Positions 1-9,810 of a DNA stretch of 64,000 nt are shown in pieces. The notes below the pieces were generated by a model, which ran no database searches, was not told the DNA's origin, and was given only the letters and a program-made list of their open reading frames with translations. The DNA lies in the NCBI RefSeq assembly GCF_012933465.1, contig NZ_JABBND010000001.1, positions 806,001-870,000 on the forward strand, read 5' to 3'. Made by a program: the position numbers and the translations under genes. Position 1 is the first letter of the stretch, and each line of letters starts with the position of its first letter. Source of the stretch: Actinomycetospora sp. TBRC 11914. Its GTDB lineage: Bacteria; Actinomycetota; Actinomycetes; Mycobacteriales; Pseudonocardiaceae.

Positions 1-402
1 GCCCGCCGCCGCGACCTGCGCGTCGACCTCGGCGGGCGGCACGACGATGCCCTCGCGCCGGCTCGCCTCGGCGATCACCTCGTGCAGCACGGCGGTGCTC
101 AGCAGCTCCCGGCTCTCGTCGGCGAGGGTCTCGGGGTCGAGCGGCGACCCGCCCTGGCGGCCGGACCCCGGGTCGGCCTGGGCGGCGAGCGACTGCGCGA
201 GGTCCGGCGCCGCCGTGCGGATCCGCTGGGTGAGCAGGTCCGTCGTCACCACGTGGTCGCCGACGACGGCGGCCACCCCCGGCCCGGGCTGCGGGGCGCC
301 GGTGCCGTCGGTCGAGGCGCAGGAGGTGAGGACGCCGAGGGCGGTCAGTCCCGCGGCGAGCGCGGGGAGGAGACGGCGGCGTGGCCGTGGGCACCCGGGC
401 AC
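1..402 (-). CDS. SurA-N-like lipoprotein, 3' end cut by the window edge
   Basis: The first 134 codons of a secreted lipoprotein, reading off the left edge. The GTG start at 402 has an AGAAGG ribosome site 7 nt upstream. An Arg-rich n-region (PRPRRR) and a hydrophobic stretch end in the lipobox LTSC, so the mature protein should be lipid-anchored outside the membrane. After the Cys come VAAVVGDHVVTTDLL and later an LL..AVLHEVIAEASRREGI helix, the pattern of the SurA/PpiC N-terminal chaperone domain. In Pseudonocardiales such a lipoprotein commonly sits close downstream of mfd. Here mfd lies 5.6 kb upstream on the same strand, with four other genes between. The C-terminus, including any PPIase domain, is not visible. 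Confidence 0.72.
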   Translation of the reverse strand, partial: MPGCPRPRRRLLPALAAGLTALGVLTSCASTDGTGAPQPGPGVAAVVGDHVVTTDLLTQRIRTAAPDLAQSLAAQADPGSGRQGGSPLDPETLADESRELLSTAVLHEVIAEASRREGIVVPPAEVDAQVAAAG

Positions 403-462
403 CGGGTCACCTTCTCACGGGGCTGTCCCGGCCCCGGGTGGTGCCCGGGGCCGGACGGGGTG

Positions 463-3400
463 TCAGCCGTTGCTGCCGGCGGTGCCGTTGCTGATGCCCC
501 CGCTGCCGCCGGCGCCGCCCTGGCCGCCGGGCGAGCCGCCGTTGCCGCCGTTGCCGCCGGCGGTGGTGCCGTGGCCGCCGGCGCCACCGTTGCCGCCGAA
601 GCCGCTGTCGCCGCCGTCGCCGCCCGCCCCGCCGTCCCCGCCTCGGGCGCCGCTCCCCCCGGCGCCGCCGGGGCCGCCGGAGCCGCGACCGTCCGGGGAC
701 TCCCCGGACCCGCCGCGCCCCCCGGCGCCGCCGTCGCCGGCCGAGGAGGATCCGGAGGCCGTGACCGGGCCGTTGCTCACGGTGATCGTCCCGGCGGCAC
801 CCCCGGCGCCGCCGGCTCCCCCGGCGCCACCCAACGGGGTGGCGCCCCCCGGGTTGGGGCTGGTGGTGTCGCCGGCGGTGCCGCCGGCACCCCCGGCGCC
901 GCCGGCGCCCCCGGGGCCCGCGGAGCCGGTCACCGTACCGCCTCCGCTGCTGACCGCGCTCGCGGATCCGGCGGACCCTCCGGAGCCGCCCGCGCCGCCG
1001 GCGCCACCGTAGGAGAGAGTCGACCCCGAGTTGGGCGCATGGCCGCCGGTCCCGCCGGTCCCACCGGCGCCGCCCGCGCCGGCCGCTGCCGTGGCCGAGG
1101 GGGCGTTGCTCCCGCTCCCGGCGGTGGCGGTGGCCGAGCCACCGGCTCCACCGGCGCCGCCGGCGTTTCCGAACCCACCCACGGGGTTGTTCGTCCCGTC
1201 GAGGCGGGCGTCGCCGCCGGCACCGCCGGTGCCCCCCGCCCCGCCCTTCCCGCCGGTGGCGGTGGCGTCGCCGCCCTGGCCGGTGGCGCCCTGGCCGGTG
1301 ACGGTGCCGTTCTCGGTCGCGCTGCCGCCGGCGCCGCCGGTGCCGCCGACCGCGACGGCGTTCTGCCCGGGGCCACCAGCGCCGCCCGGACTACCCGGGC
1401 TCCCGACGCCCCCGAGGCCGAAACCGGCCGGCCCGTCCGTTCCGGCGGCGCCGTCGGCGCCGTTGGCGGTGGCGGAGCCGCCGTTGCCGCCGGCGCCCGG
1501 GGTGGCGGTGGCGGTGCCGTCGGCGGCGTGGGTGGTGCCGTCGCCGGAGAGCCCACCGTGCCCGGCGGTGGCGGTGGCGTCGCCGCCGAGGCCGCCGTCC
1601 CCACCGGTGGCGGTCACCGTGTTGGTGTCGGCGTCGTAGGTGCCGACGGCGTCGGTGTAGCCGTTGCCGCCGCGACCGGCCGAGGCGGTCGCGTCGCCGC
1701 CCGCCCCGCCCTGGCCGGGGTTCTGGTTCTGACCGGTGTTGGTGGTCGCGCGGCCGCCGTTGCCGCCGTTGCCGCCGACGGCGATCGCGGCGGCCCCGTT
1801 GCCGCCGTCGGGGGTGACCGCGCTGGTGGCGTCGGTACCGTGGCCGGCGAGGGCCTGGTTGTCGGTGCCGTCGGCGCCGCGGCCGCCGGTGGCGGTGGCG
1901 ACCCCGTAGCCGGCGGGCCCGCCGGCACCGTTGGCCCCGGCGGTGGCGGTGGCGTCACCGCCGTTGCCGCCGTTGCCCCCGCTGACGATCACCGGGATGG
2001 GGTCGACGCTCGTCGCGCCAACCCTCGCCGAACCGTTGCCGGCGCCGTCGCCGCCGGTCGCGGTGGCTGCGCCGCCTGCGCCGCCGCGGCCCTGGGAGGT
2101 CTGGGCCCCGTTGACGACCCCGCGGCCGCCGTCGCCCCCGGCGCCGCCGGTGGCCAACGCGGACTGGCCGTCGCCACCGCCGTTCACGATCAAGGTGAAG
2201 GGGTAGGTCGACGAGATCTCGGCCGGCTCCGTCGGAGGCCCGCCGACGGCGCCGGTCGCCGTGGCGGCCTGACCGTTCCCGCCGCCGCCCGGGGTCGCGG
2301 TCGAGGCGGCGTTGCCGGTCGCCGTGGCGTCGCCGCCGCGACCACCCGCCGCGCCGGTCGCGGTCACCGTGTTCGTCGCGGTGTCCAGGGTGCCGGTGGC
2401 GGCACCGGTGTAGGCGTCACCGCCTCGGCCCCCGGTGGCGGTCGCGGTTCCGGTGGTCCCGGCCGTGCCGGTGCCGCCGCGTCCGTTGACGACGGCCTTG
2501 CCGCCGGCGCCACCGGTTCCCGCGGTCGCGGTCGCGGCCTGCCCGTCACCGCCGGCCGGGTGATCAGCCGTCCCGGCGGCGCCGTCCGCGCCGACCGCGG
2601 TGGCGGATCCGCCGGCCCCGCCGGAGCCGACGTTCGTGCAGGAGCCGTAGCAGACCGCCGTGCCCCCGGCCCCGCCGTTGCCGCCGGACGCACTCGCCCC
2701 GCCCGACGAGGAGCCGCCGGCGCCGCCGGTGGCCACGTTGGTGCACGTCCCGAAGCAGTACGCCGTCCCCCCGGCGCCACCGGTGCCCCCGGTGCCGCCG
2801 GTGGTCGAGCTCGTCCCGGCCGCGCCGGTGGCGACGTTGGTGCAGGTCCCGATGCAGTAGGCGGTGCCGCCCGTGCCGCCGTTCACCCCGGCGATGCCCA
2901 CCGCGACGTTCGTGCAGGTCCCGAAGCAGTACTCGGTGTTCGTCCGCGCGTTGGTCAGCGCGATGTAGCCGTTCCCCGTGGTCACCGTGTAGCCCGACCA
3001 CGACGACGGCGCCCACCCCGCCGGCATCGACCCCGCCGAGGGGGAGGTGACCTTCCCGGCGCCGGACCCGGAGCCCTGGGACCTGATCGTCGTGGTCGGG
3101 GTCAGCGTCGCGGTCGTCCCCGCGCCCCCGGCGCCGGGCGCACTGGCCGCGTGCACCACCCCGGTGGCCCGCTCGACGACCACCACCGCCGGGGCGAACC
3201 CGACCGGGGTGGAGCCCAGCGACGACCACGAGCCGTCACCGCCGCGCGCCAGCGTGGTCACCGTGCCCCCGCGCCGGTCCGCGGTCAGCACGTGCCCGCT
3301 GACGGCGTCGAACACCGTCGAGACCGGGCCGGCGCCCACCGGCACCGACTGGACCTGGGTGTAGCCACCGTGCGCGTCGGGCCGGAACACCCGCAGCGAC

Positions 3401-3636
3401 GAGGTCGTCGGGTCGGCCTGGAACACCTCCCCCGAGCGCGGGTCGTACGACACCGCCCGCGCCAACAACGCCGCCCCCGCCGGGGTGAGCACCGTCGGGG
3501 ACGCCGAGGCCACCGGCGAGCACACCCCCAACGGCAGCACCAACGCCGCCGCCGCGACCACCACCAGCCACCACCGCGGCCACCAGCCACGACCCGCCGT
3601 CGTCGTCGCGACCGTTGCCCTCGCTTCGCGCGCCAC
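463..3636 (-). CDS. Large secreted Gly-rich PGRS-like protein with CxxxC repeats
   Basis: 1057 aa from GTG 3636. Residues 1-46 form a Sec-type signal peptide (Arg-rich start, WWLVVVAAAALVLPLG core, Ala-Ser-Ala cleavage region). Residues about 47-190 contain repeated YDPRSGEV / FDAVSGHV / VERATGVV strands that look like a few beta-propeller blades. Four copies of [Y/V]C[F/I/Y]G[T/S]CTNV follow at about residues 237, 260, 293 and 328, each with a CxxxC pair. The remaining roughly 700 residues are GGxGG/GGDATATGG repeats resembling the PGRS part of mycobacterial PE_PGRS proteins. No PE domain is present. No function can be assigned; a secreted or surface-associated, possibly beta-roll, protein is inferred. 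The long open frames on the other strand here are compositional shadows. Confidence 0.82.
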   Translation of the reverse strand: MAREARATVATTTAGRGWWPRWWLVVVAAAALVLPLGVCSPVASASPTVLTPAGAALLARAVSYDPRSGEVFQADPTTSSLRVFRPDAHGGYTQVQSVPVGAGPVSTVFDAVSGHVLTADRRGGTVTTLARGGDGSWSSLGSTPVGFAPAVVVVERATGVVHAASAPGAGGAGTTATLTPTTTIRSQGSGSGAGKVTSPSAGSMPAGWAPSSWSGYTVTTGNGYIALTNARTNTEYCFGTCTNVAVGIAGVNGGTGGTAYCIGTCTNVATGAAGTSSTTGGTGGTGGAGGTAYCFGTCTNVATGGAGGSSSGGASASGGNGGAGGTAVCYGSCTNVGSGGAGGSATAVGADGAAGTADHPAGGDGQAATATAGTGGAGGKAVVNGRGGTGTAGTTGTATATGGRGGDAYTGAATGTLDTATNTVTATGAAGGRGGDATATGNAASTATPGGGGNGQAATATGAVGGPPTEPAEISSTYPFTLIVNGGGDGQSALATGGAGGDGGRGVVNGAQTSQGRGGAGGAATATGGDGAGNGSARVGATSVDPIPVIVSGGNGGNGGDATATAGANGAGGPAGYGVATATGGRGADGTDNQALAGHGTDATSAVTPDGGNGAAAIAVGGNGGNGGRATTNTGQNQNPGQGGAGGDATASAGRGGNGYTDAVGTYDADTNTVTATGGDGGLGGDATATAGHGGLSGDGTTHAADGTATATPGAGGNGGSATANGADGAAGTDGPAGFGLGGVGSPGSPGGAGGPGQNAVAVGGTGGAGGSATENGTVTGQGATGQGGDATATGGKGGAGGTGGAGGDARLDGTNNPVGGFGNAGGAGGAGGSATATAGSGSNAPSATAAAGAGGAGGTGGTGGHAPNSGSTLSYGGAGGAGGSGGSAGSASAVSSGGGTVTGSAGPGGAGGAGGAGGTAGDTTSPNPGGATPLGGAGGAGGAGGAAGTITVSNGPVTASGSSSAGDGGAGGRGGSGESPDGRGSGGPGGAGGSGARGGDGGAGGDGGDSGFGGNGGAGGHGTTAGGNGGNGGSPGGQGGAGGSGGISNGTAGSNG

Positions 3637-3805
3637 CCTGCCGCCCCGGAAACTCGTGCCGCCCTCGCCGACGGCGTCCCTGCGCCACTCCGACGGGTGA
3701 CGCGCAGCGTGAATCTAGGAAGCTGCGCGTGCACACACCCTGGGTGAAGTTCCCAGGTATCTGGCCCGAACGGGTGAACATCGAAACGCTCTGACGCGCA
3801 GATCG
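3637..3805 (-). promoter_or_regulatory. Leader/promoter region of the PGRS-like gene
   Basis: This 169-nt gap is clearly less GC-rich than its flanks and lies upstream of the PGRS-like gene. It holds two inverted repeats: CCTGGG/CCCAGG with a 7-nt loop at 3739-3757, and a GCGCAGC/GCTGCGC pair near 3711-3729. I recognise no known riboswitch. A promoter with a structured leader is inference only. Confidence 0.3.
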
Positions 3806-4774
3806 TCAGCTCGCGGTGACACCCACCCGGGCCGCCCACGCCCGCGCCGCGCCGAGCGGGTCGTCCGGCGCGGTCGCGAGCGCGACGGCGAGCAGCAGCC
3901 GGGTCTGCCATGGCGAGAGGTCCCCGGCGAAGAGCGCACCCGCCCGCGCGAGCTCGGCGCCGCCCCCGGCGTAGAGGCCCTCGACCGGGCCGGCGCCGGT
4001 CCGGCTCGCGACCGCGACGGGCACGCCGCGGGCGAGCAGCGCCCGGGCGGAGTCGACGACGGCGGGCGTGGCGTTGCCGGCCCCGAACGCCGCGATCACC
4101 ACCCCCCGCGCCCCGGCCGCGACCGCGGCGTCGAGGGCGTGCGCGTCGGCCCCGACGTACTGGGCGACGACGTCGACCCGCGGCAGCTCGGCGGGCGGGT
4201 CGCCCAGCGAGGCGTCGGGGGCGACCGCGTGCTCGCGCACCCCGGCGTCGTCGACCTCCGCCAGCGGTCCCCGGCCCGGCGCGGCGAACGCCGTGAGCGC
4301 CGCGGTGTGCACCTTGCGCACGCCGACCGCGGGCAGCACCTGGCCGGCGAAGGTGACCGTCACCCCGGGGCGGCCGTGCGCGGCCCAGCGCAGCGCCGCG
4401 GTGAGGTTGCCGGGGCCGTCGGGCGCGGGGTCGTCGAACGGCCGCTGCGCGCCGGTGATCGTCACCGGGGTGGCGCGGTCGTGGGTGAGCGCGAGCAGCG
4501 CCGCGGTCTCCTCCAGCGTGTCCGTGCCGTGGGTGAGGACGACCCCGTCGTGCCCGGCCGCCGCGTCGCGGACCGTGCGCGCCAGGGCGGCCAGGTCGTC
4601 GAGACCGGCGGCGAAGGAGAGCCGCCCGGCCACGTCCGTCGTCGTGACCTCGACCCCGTCCGGGATCGCTGCGGCCGCGAGCAGCCCGGCCGCGTCCACC
4701 GCGACCGCCCGCCCGGCGGCGCCGGCGCGCGTCGCGATCGTGCCTCCGGTGGCGAGCAGGGCGAGTCGGGTCAC
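3806..4774 (-). CDS. L-asparaginase family amidohydrolase
   Basis: 322 aa from GTG 4774, chosen because the family begins almost directly with the first catalytic loop. It hydrolyses asparagine to aspartate and ammonia. The two family signatures are present: TGGTIATR at residues about 8-15 with the nucleophilic Thr, and THGTDTLEETA at about 85-95 with the second catalytic Thr and Asp. No signal peptide is evident with this start, so a cytoplasmic enzyme is expected. An ATG at 4846 would add 24 residues but would overlap the divergent neighbour, so it is less likely. It is the first gene of the minus-strand run leading into the PGRS-like gene, with no sign of co-function. Confidence 0.85.
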   Translation of the reverse strand: MTRLALLATGGTIATRAGAAGRAVAVDAAGLLAAAAIPDGVEVTTTDVAGRLSFAAGLDDLAALARTVRDAAAGHDGVVLTHGTDTLEETAALLALTHDRATPVTITGAQRPFDDPAPDGPGNLTAALRWAAHGRPGVTVTFAGQVLPAVGVRKVHTAALTAFAAPGRGPLAEVDDAGVREHAVAPDASLGDPPAELPRVDVVAQYVGADAHALDAAVAAGARGVVIAAFGAGNATPAVVDSARALLARGVPVAVASRTGAGPVEGLYAGGGAELARAGALFAGDLSPWQTRLLLAVALATAPDDPLGAARAWAARVGVTAS

Positions 4775-4839
4775 GGGCGTGACCCTAGGGGGGTCGTCAC
4801 AGGCGCGTGACGTGCCGATGAACGGGGGTACGCCTCCGT

Positions 4840-5088
4840 GTGCCACGAAACGACGACCGCCTGTCCCGCCCTCCCGAGCAGCCGACCCTGTTCGAGAAGC
4901 CGCCCGGCGCCGAGCAGAAGCCCCCGCGGACGCGGGTGCCGGCCGGGGTCTTCGTCGGCGTGTTCATCGCCGTGCTCGTGGTCCTCGCGATCGTGCTGTT
5001 CACCGCGGCCTCCTGCGGCGGGGGCGCCGGCGGGAACGGGCAGACGACGGGCGGGCTGGTCCTGCTGCTCCCTACGCTGGGCGGATGA
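4840..5088 (+). CDS. Small single-pass membrane protein
   Basis: 82 aa from GTG 4840, preceded by a GGGGG stretch about 8 nt upstream. The N-terminal half is hydrophilic and Pro-rich; one hydrophobic segment (VFVGVFIAVLVVLAIVLFTA, about residues 38-57) is followed by a Cys and a Gly-rich tail. The topology suggests a cytoplasmic N-terminus with a single membrane anchor. Its stop overlaps the start of the MBL hydrolase by 4 nt (ATGA), so the two are probably translationally coupled. I do not recognise the family and assign no function. Confidence 0.6.
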   Translation: MPRNDDRLSRPPEQPTLFEKPPGAEQKPPRTRVPAGVFVGVFIAVLVVLAIVLFTAASCGGGAGGNGQTTGGLVLLLPTLGG

Positions 5089-5987
5089 CCACCGCGACCC
5101 TCGACTGGTACGGCTGCGCGACGTTCCGCCTGGTCACCGCCGAGGGCCTGACGGTGATGCTCGACGCCTACCTGGACCGGGTGCCCGACGCCCCGCAGAG
5201 CGGGGTCGGCGTCGCGGACGTCGCGGCGGGGATGGGCCCGGGCGACTGGGTGCTCGTCGGGCACGCGCACTTCGACCACCTCTACGGCGCCGAACGGCTC
5301 GCCGCGACCGGGGCCCGCATCGTCGGGTCCTACGAGAGCATCCGCGTGATGGCCGCCTGCGGGGTGCCCGAGGAGCAGCTGGTGCCGGTCGCGGGCGGTG
5401 AGCGGATCCGGCTCGACGAGGCGACGACGGTGCGCGTGCTGCCGGGCCTGCACTCCTGCATCTGGTCGGAGACCTCGTTCCCGGCCGCCGACCAGGTGTG
5501 CCTGGGCGAGCTGGGCGTGACCTGGCAGGAGCGCCAGGAGCGGATCGCCGCGATGTTCGCGGGCCTGCCGGCGCTCGGGCCGGACGTGCTCGCGCACCTG
5601 CGGGCCGCCTCGCAGGGCGAGCGCGGCGACGGCGGCGCGCTGGTCTACGTCGTCGAGACCTCGGAGGGCTCGCTGCTGGTGCAGGACACCGTCGGGGCCT
5701 GGACCGGGGTGCTCGCCGGCGAGTCGCCCGATGTCGCGATCCTCGCGGCCGCCGGGCGCGCCAACGTCGACGGCGAACCCGTGCAGGGGTCACTCGCCGA
5801 CTTCGTCGCCCAGGAGGCCGCGTGGATGGCGCCGCGCCGCCTCGTGCTCTCGCACCACGACGACTGGCTGCCCGGGTTCGCGGGCGCGGTGGACGTCGGG
5901 CCGATCCGCGAGGCGGTGGCGCGGCGGGCGCCGGACACCGAGCTCTGCGAGCTCGGCTACGCGTCCGGGTTCACGCCCTTCACCTAG
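5085..5987 (+). CDS. MBL-fold metallo-hydrolase
   Basis: 300 aa. The metallo-beta-lactamase zinc motif appears as [13 protein letters not shown] (HxHxDH) at about residues 61-73, followed by a GSYES loop and a later LSHHDDW segment that can supply further metal ligands. The N-terminus ([11 protein letters not shown]) resembles UlaG/YtnP-like hydrolases that begin directly with the beta-lactamase fold. The substrate cannot be told from sequence. It overlaps the small membrane protein by 4 nt upstream. It converges on mfd, and the two stop codons share a single CTAG at 5984-5987. Confidence 0.78.
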   Translation: MTTATLDWYGCATFRLVTAEGLTVMLDAYLDRVPDAPQSGVGVADVAAGMGPGDWVLVGHAHFDHLYGAERLAATGARIVGSYESIRVMAACGVPEEQLVPVAGGERIRLDEATTVRVLPGLHSCIWSETSFPAADQVCLGELGVTWQERQERIAAMFAGLPALGPDVLAHLRAASQGERGDGGALVYVVETSEGSLLVQDTVGAWTGVLAGESPDVAILAAAGRANVDGEPVQGSLADFVAQEAAWMAPRRLVLSHHDDWLPGFAGAVDVGPIREAVARRAPDTELCELGYASGFTPFT

Positions 5988-8900
5988 GCCGCCGCGGGGC
6001 GCTCCCCGTAGAGCGCGACGAACAGCTGCTCGCACCAGGCCAGCAGCTCGAGGTCGCGCAGCGGCGGGGCGCCCATCTTCACCGGGCCCCGGGCGCCGCC
6101 GGCCCCCGACTGGCCCTCGGTCGGCTTGGGCAGCGACAGCGTCTGCGACGCGGCCTTCAGCTGCGCCCGCGGGTGCAGCCGCTTGAGCCGCATCTGCGCC
6201 GACTCCGGCAGGTCGACCGGCGCGAACCGGATCTGGTTGCCCTGCCCGGCCACCTCGGTGATGCCGTACCGGCGGCACGCCTGCCGGAACGCGGCGACCG
6301 CGAGCAGGTTGGTGACCGGTGTCGGCGGCTCGCCGTAGCGGTCGACGAGCTCCTCGCGCACCGCGTCGAGCGCCGGCCCGTCGGCCGCCTCGGCGATCTT
6401 GCGGTAGACGTCGAGGCGCAGCCGCTCGGTGTCGACGTAGTCGTGCGGCACGTGCGCGTCGATCGGCAGGTCGACCCGCACCTCCGCGAGCGGCTCCTCC
6501 TCGTCGGCGCCCGCGGCCCCGGTGTGCTTCTTGAACGCCTCCACCGCCTCGCCGACGAGCCGGACGTAGAGGTCGAAGCCCACCCCCGCGATGTGGCCGG
6601 ACTGCTCCGCGCCGAGGATGTTGCCCGCGCCGCGGATCTCGAGGTCCTTCATCGCGACCGCGGTGCCCGCACCCAGCTCGGAGTGCTGCGCGATCGTGGC
6701 GAGCCGCTCGTGCGACGTCTCGGTCAGCGGCTTGTCGTTGGGGTAGAGGAAGTAGGCGTAGCCCCGCTCCCGGCCGCGCCCGACGCGCCCGCGCAGCTGG
6801 TGGAGCTGGGACAGGCCGAGCGTGTCCGAGCGCTCGACGATCAGCGTGTTGGCGTTGGAGATGTCCAGGCCGTTCTCGACGATCGTCGTGCAGACCAGGA
6901 CGTCGTGCTCGCGCTCCCAGAACTCGTTGACGGTGCGCTCGAGCCGCTCCTCGGCCATCTGCCCGTGGGCGGTGGCGATGCGGGCCTCGGGCACGAGCCG
7001 GCGCAGCGTGGCGGCGGCGTCGTCGATCGAGGACACCCGGTTGTGGATGTAGAAGACCTGGCCGTCGCGCAGCAGCTCGCGGCGGATCGCCGCCGCGACC
7101 TGCTTCTCGTCGTGGGCGCCGACGTAGGTCAGCGTCGGGTGCCGCTCCTCGGGCGGGGTGAGGATCGTCGACAGCTCGCGGATGCCGGCCAGGCTCATCT
7201 CCAGCGTGCGCGGGATCGGCGTCGCCGACATCGAGAGCATGTCGACGTGGGCGCGCAGCCCGGTGATGTGCTCCTTGTGCTCCACGCCGAAGCGCTGCTC
7301 CTCGTCGATGACGACGAGGCCGAGGTCCTTCCACGTGATCCCGGTCTGCAGCAGGCGGTGGGTCCCGACGACGACGTCGACGCTGCCGTCGGCCAGCCCG
7401 CGGATCGTCGCGTCGGCCTCCTTGCCCGGGGTGAAGCGGGAGAGCCCCTTCACCGTCACCGGGAAGTTCCGCATGCGCTCGGTGAACGTCTGCAGGTGCT
7501 GCTGGGCCAGCAGCGTCGTCGGGACCAGCACCGCGACCTGCTTGCCGTCCTGCACCGCCTTGAACGCCGCCCGCACCGCGATCTCGGTCTTGCCGTAGCC
7601 GACGTCGCCGGAGACCACCCGGTCCATGGGGACCGCCTTCTCCATGTCGGCCTTGACCTCGTCGATCGCGGAGGCCTGGTCGGGCGTCTCGGTGTAGGGG
7701 AAGGCGTCCTCCATCTCGCGCTGCCACGGCGTGTCCGGGGCGAACGCGTGCCCCGGCGCGGCCTGCCGGGCGGCGTAGAGCTGGACGAGGCTGGCCGCGA
7801 TGTCGCGGACCGCCTTGCGGGCCTTCGACTTGGTCTTCGACCAGTCCGAGCCGCCCAGCTTGTTCAGCGTGGGCAGCTCCCCGCCGACGTAGCGGCTGAC
7901 CTGGTCGAGCTGGTCGGTCGGCACGAAGAGCCGGTCGCTGGCCTGGCCGCGCTTGGAGGACGAGTACTCCAGCACGAGGTACTCGCGGGTGGTCGCGGCC
8001 TTGCCGGTGCCGGTGGTCCGCTGGGTCATCTCGACGAACTTGCCGATGCCGTGCTGGGCGTGGACGACGTAGTCGCCGGCCTGCAGCGTCAGCGGGTCGA
8101 CGGCGTTGCGGCGCTTGACGGCGGCGCGCTTGGTGGGCGTGGACCCGGTGCCGGCGCGGGAGCCGGTGAGGTCGGCCTCGGTGAGCAGGACCAGCCGGCT
8201 CTCCGGGGCGACGAACCCGTCGCCGAGCCGGCCGCGGGCGACGGTGATCCGCCCCGCCCGCGGGGCGCCGGCCTCGTCGTCCAGGGTGACCGGGACGTCC
8301 TCGCCGACGAACTCCCGCAGCTGCTCGACCGCCCGCTGCGCCGTGCCCACGGCGGGGACGACGACGAGCGCCGCACCGCCGGCGGCGGCGTGGGCGCGCA
8401 GGTCGACGGCGGCCTTCTCCCAGTCGCCGCGGTAGGACTCGACGCCGGACAGGCCGGTACGGACCACCCGCACGCCGTCCCGGGTGACCGAGTCGTCCTC
8501 GAGGTCGGGGTCGGTGGCGAGGCTGGAGAGCGTCCACCACGGGTGCCCCGCGGTCCGTGCGGCGGCGCGGACGATGTCGACGTCGCGGTAGGCCGAGGCG
8601 CCGAGGTCGATGGGGGCGCTGCCCTCGGTGGAGTCGGCGGCCACGAGCCAGCTCGCCTCGAGGAACTCCTGCCCGGTGCGCACGAGGTCGGCGGCGCGGC
8701 GCTCGACGCGCTCGGGGTGGCACACGACGACGTGCGCGCCCTCTCCCAGCAGTTCCGGCAGCGTCACGAGGTCGCCCGGCAGCAGCGCCGGGATCAGCGA
8801 CTCCATGCCCTCGGTGGGGATCCCGGCGGCGACCTTGCCGAGCAGCTCGTGCAGCGCCTTGTCGCCGCCGAACGAGCCGGTGCCGACGTGCTCGTCGGCG

Positions 8901-9709
8901 AGCCTCGCGGCCCGCTCGCGGACGTCGGCGGTCAGCAGCAGCTCGCGGCACGGCGGGGCGACGACCTCGGTGGGCCGCGCCTCGGCCGAGTCGGGCAGCG
9001 AGCGCTGGTCGGCCACCGAGAAGCAGCGCATCTCCGAGACCTCGTCGCCCCAGAACTCGATGCGCACCGGGGACTCGGCCGTCGGCGGGAAGAGGTCGAC
9101 GATCCCGCCGCGCACCGCGAACTCGCCGCGCTTCTCGACCATCTCCACGCGCGCGTACGCGAGGTCGACCAGGCGCTCGGTGAGCGCCTCGAGCTCGATC
9201 TCGGTGCCCTCGCGCAGCACGACGGGCTCGAGCTCGCCGAGCCCGGGCACGAGCGGCTGGATGAGGCTGCGGGTGGCGGTGGTGACGACGTGCAGCCGGC
9301 CGCGCGGGTCGAGCTCCGGGTGGGCCAGGCGGCGCAGGATCGCGACCCGGCGGCCCACGGTGTCGGCCCGTGGGGACAGCCGCTCGTGCGGCAGCGTCTC
9401 CCAGCTGGGCAGGTAGGCAACGGCGTCCTCGCCGAGCAGGTCCTCGACGGCGGCCGCCAGCTCCTCGGCCTCGCGCTCGGTGGCGGTGACGACGAGGGCG
9501 GTGCGGCCGGCGCCGCCGGTGTCGGCGTCGCCGTCCGCGGGGTCGGCCGCCAGGGCCGCGGCCAGCAGGGGACGCAGCGCCGTCGGGCCCTCGACGGCGG
9601 CGTCCCGGCCCGCGGCGTCGACGACCGAGCGCAGCCCGGGGTCGGCCAGCAGGGACGGGGCGAGCCCGGACAGGGGTGTGCGCCCCGGGGAAGTGTCGGA
9701 GGAGGACAC
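5984..9709 (-). CDS. mfd: Transcription-repair coupling factor Mfd
   Basis: 1241 aa from GTG 9709, with GAAGGG about 5 nt upstream. It removes RNA polymerase stalled at DNA lesions and recruits UvrA. The UvrB-like N-terminal module is followed by the RNA-polymerase-interaction region ([20 protein letters not shown], near residue 575). The SF2 translocase has Walker [10 protein letters not shown] near residue 705, DEEQ near 803, and MSATPIPRT just after. A TRCF C-terminal domain follows, with a Lys/Pro/Gly-rich segment near the end. Length is normal for actinobacteria. Upstream in-frame starts as far as 9955 exist but would add residues unlike the family. The gene converges on the MBL hydrolase. 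Confidence 0.97.
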   Translation of the reverse strand: MSSSDTSPGRTPLSGLAPSLLADPGLRSVVDAAGRDAAVEGPTALRPLLAAALAADPADGDADTGGAGRTALVVTATEREAEELAAAVEDLLGEDAVAYLPSWETLPHERLSPRADTVGRRVAILRRLAHPELDPRGRLHVVTTATRSLIQPLVPGLGELEPVVLREGTEIELEALTERLVDLAYARVEMVEKRGEFAVRGGIVDLFPPTAESPVRIEFWGDEVSEMRCFSVADQRSLPDSAEARPTEVVAPPCRELLLTADVRERAARLADEHVGTGSFGGDKALHELLGKVAAGIPTEGMESLIPALLPGDLVTLPELLGEGAHVVVCHPERVERRAADLVRTGQEFLEASWLVAADSTEGSAPIDLGASAYRDVDIVRAAARTAGHPWWTLSSLATDPDLEDDSVTRDGVRVVRTGLSGVESYRGDWEKAAVDLRAHAAAGGAALVVVPAVGTAQRAVEQLREFVGEDVPVTLDDEAGAPRAGRITVARGRLGDGFVAPESRLVLLTEADLTGSRAGTGSTPTKRAAVKRRNAVDPLTLQAGDYVVHAQHGIGKFVEMTQRTTGTGKAATTREYLVLEYSSSKRGQASDRLFVPTDQLDQVSRYVGGELPTLNKLGGSDWSKTKSKARKAVRDIAASLVQLYAARQAAPGHAFAPDTPWQREMEDAFPYTETPDQASAIDEVKADMEKAVPMDRVVSGDVGYGKTEIAVRAAFKAVQDGKQVAVLVPTTLLAQQHLQTFTERMRNFPVTVKGLSRFTPGKEADATIRGLADGSVDVVVGTHRLLQTGITWKDLGLVVIDEEQRFGVEHKEHITGLRAHVDMLSMSATPIPRTLEMSLAGIRELSTILTPPEERHPTLTYVGAHDEKQVAAAIRRELLRDGQVFYIHNRVSSIDDAAATLRRLVPEARIATAHGQMAEERLERTVNEFWEREHDVLVCTTIVENGLDISNANTLIVERSDTLGLSQLHQLRGRVGRGRERGYAYFLYPNDKPLTETSHERLATIAQHSELGAGTAVAMKDLEIRGAGNILGAEQSGHIAGVGFDLYVRLVGEAVEAFKKHTGAAGADEEEPLAEVRVDLPIDAHVPHDYVDTERLRLDVYRKIAEAADGPALDAVREELVDRYGEPPTPVTNLLAVAAFRQACRRYGITEVAGQGNQIRFAPVDLPESAQMRLKRLHPRAQLKAASQTLSLPKPTEGQSGAGGARGPVKMGAPPLRDLELLAWCEQLFVALYGERPAAA

Positions 9710-9810
9710 CAGAGCCCTTCGCAGAAAGCGGTGTGTCGATCGGTTCCAGCTTACGAGAACGCCCTGACGGCCTCGGGCCTTCCCCGGGCGTGGTGGGCGA
9801 CCATGGAGGG

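Noticed and set aside
463-3000. Repeat-rich stretch that might look like a CRISPR or tandem-repeat array
   Set aside because: Repeats are imperfect, codon-phased and encode GGxGG peptides. There are no constant direct repeats with unique spacers and no cas genes.
82-3747. A 1221-codon open frame on the plus strand opposite the PGRS-like gene, plus several Pro-rich frames
   Set aside because: Glycine-rich GGN codons on one strand read as stop-free Pro/Ala/Arg on the other. There is no signal, domain or ribosome site. The minus frame has a signal peptide and ordered motifs.
3637-3805. Possible c-di-AMP (ydaO) riboswitch upstream of the secreted PGRS-like gene
   Set aside because: Low GC and two stems are suggestive, but the conserved sequence blocks I know for that class are absent.
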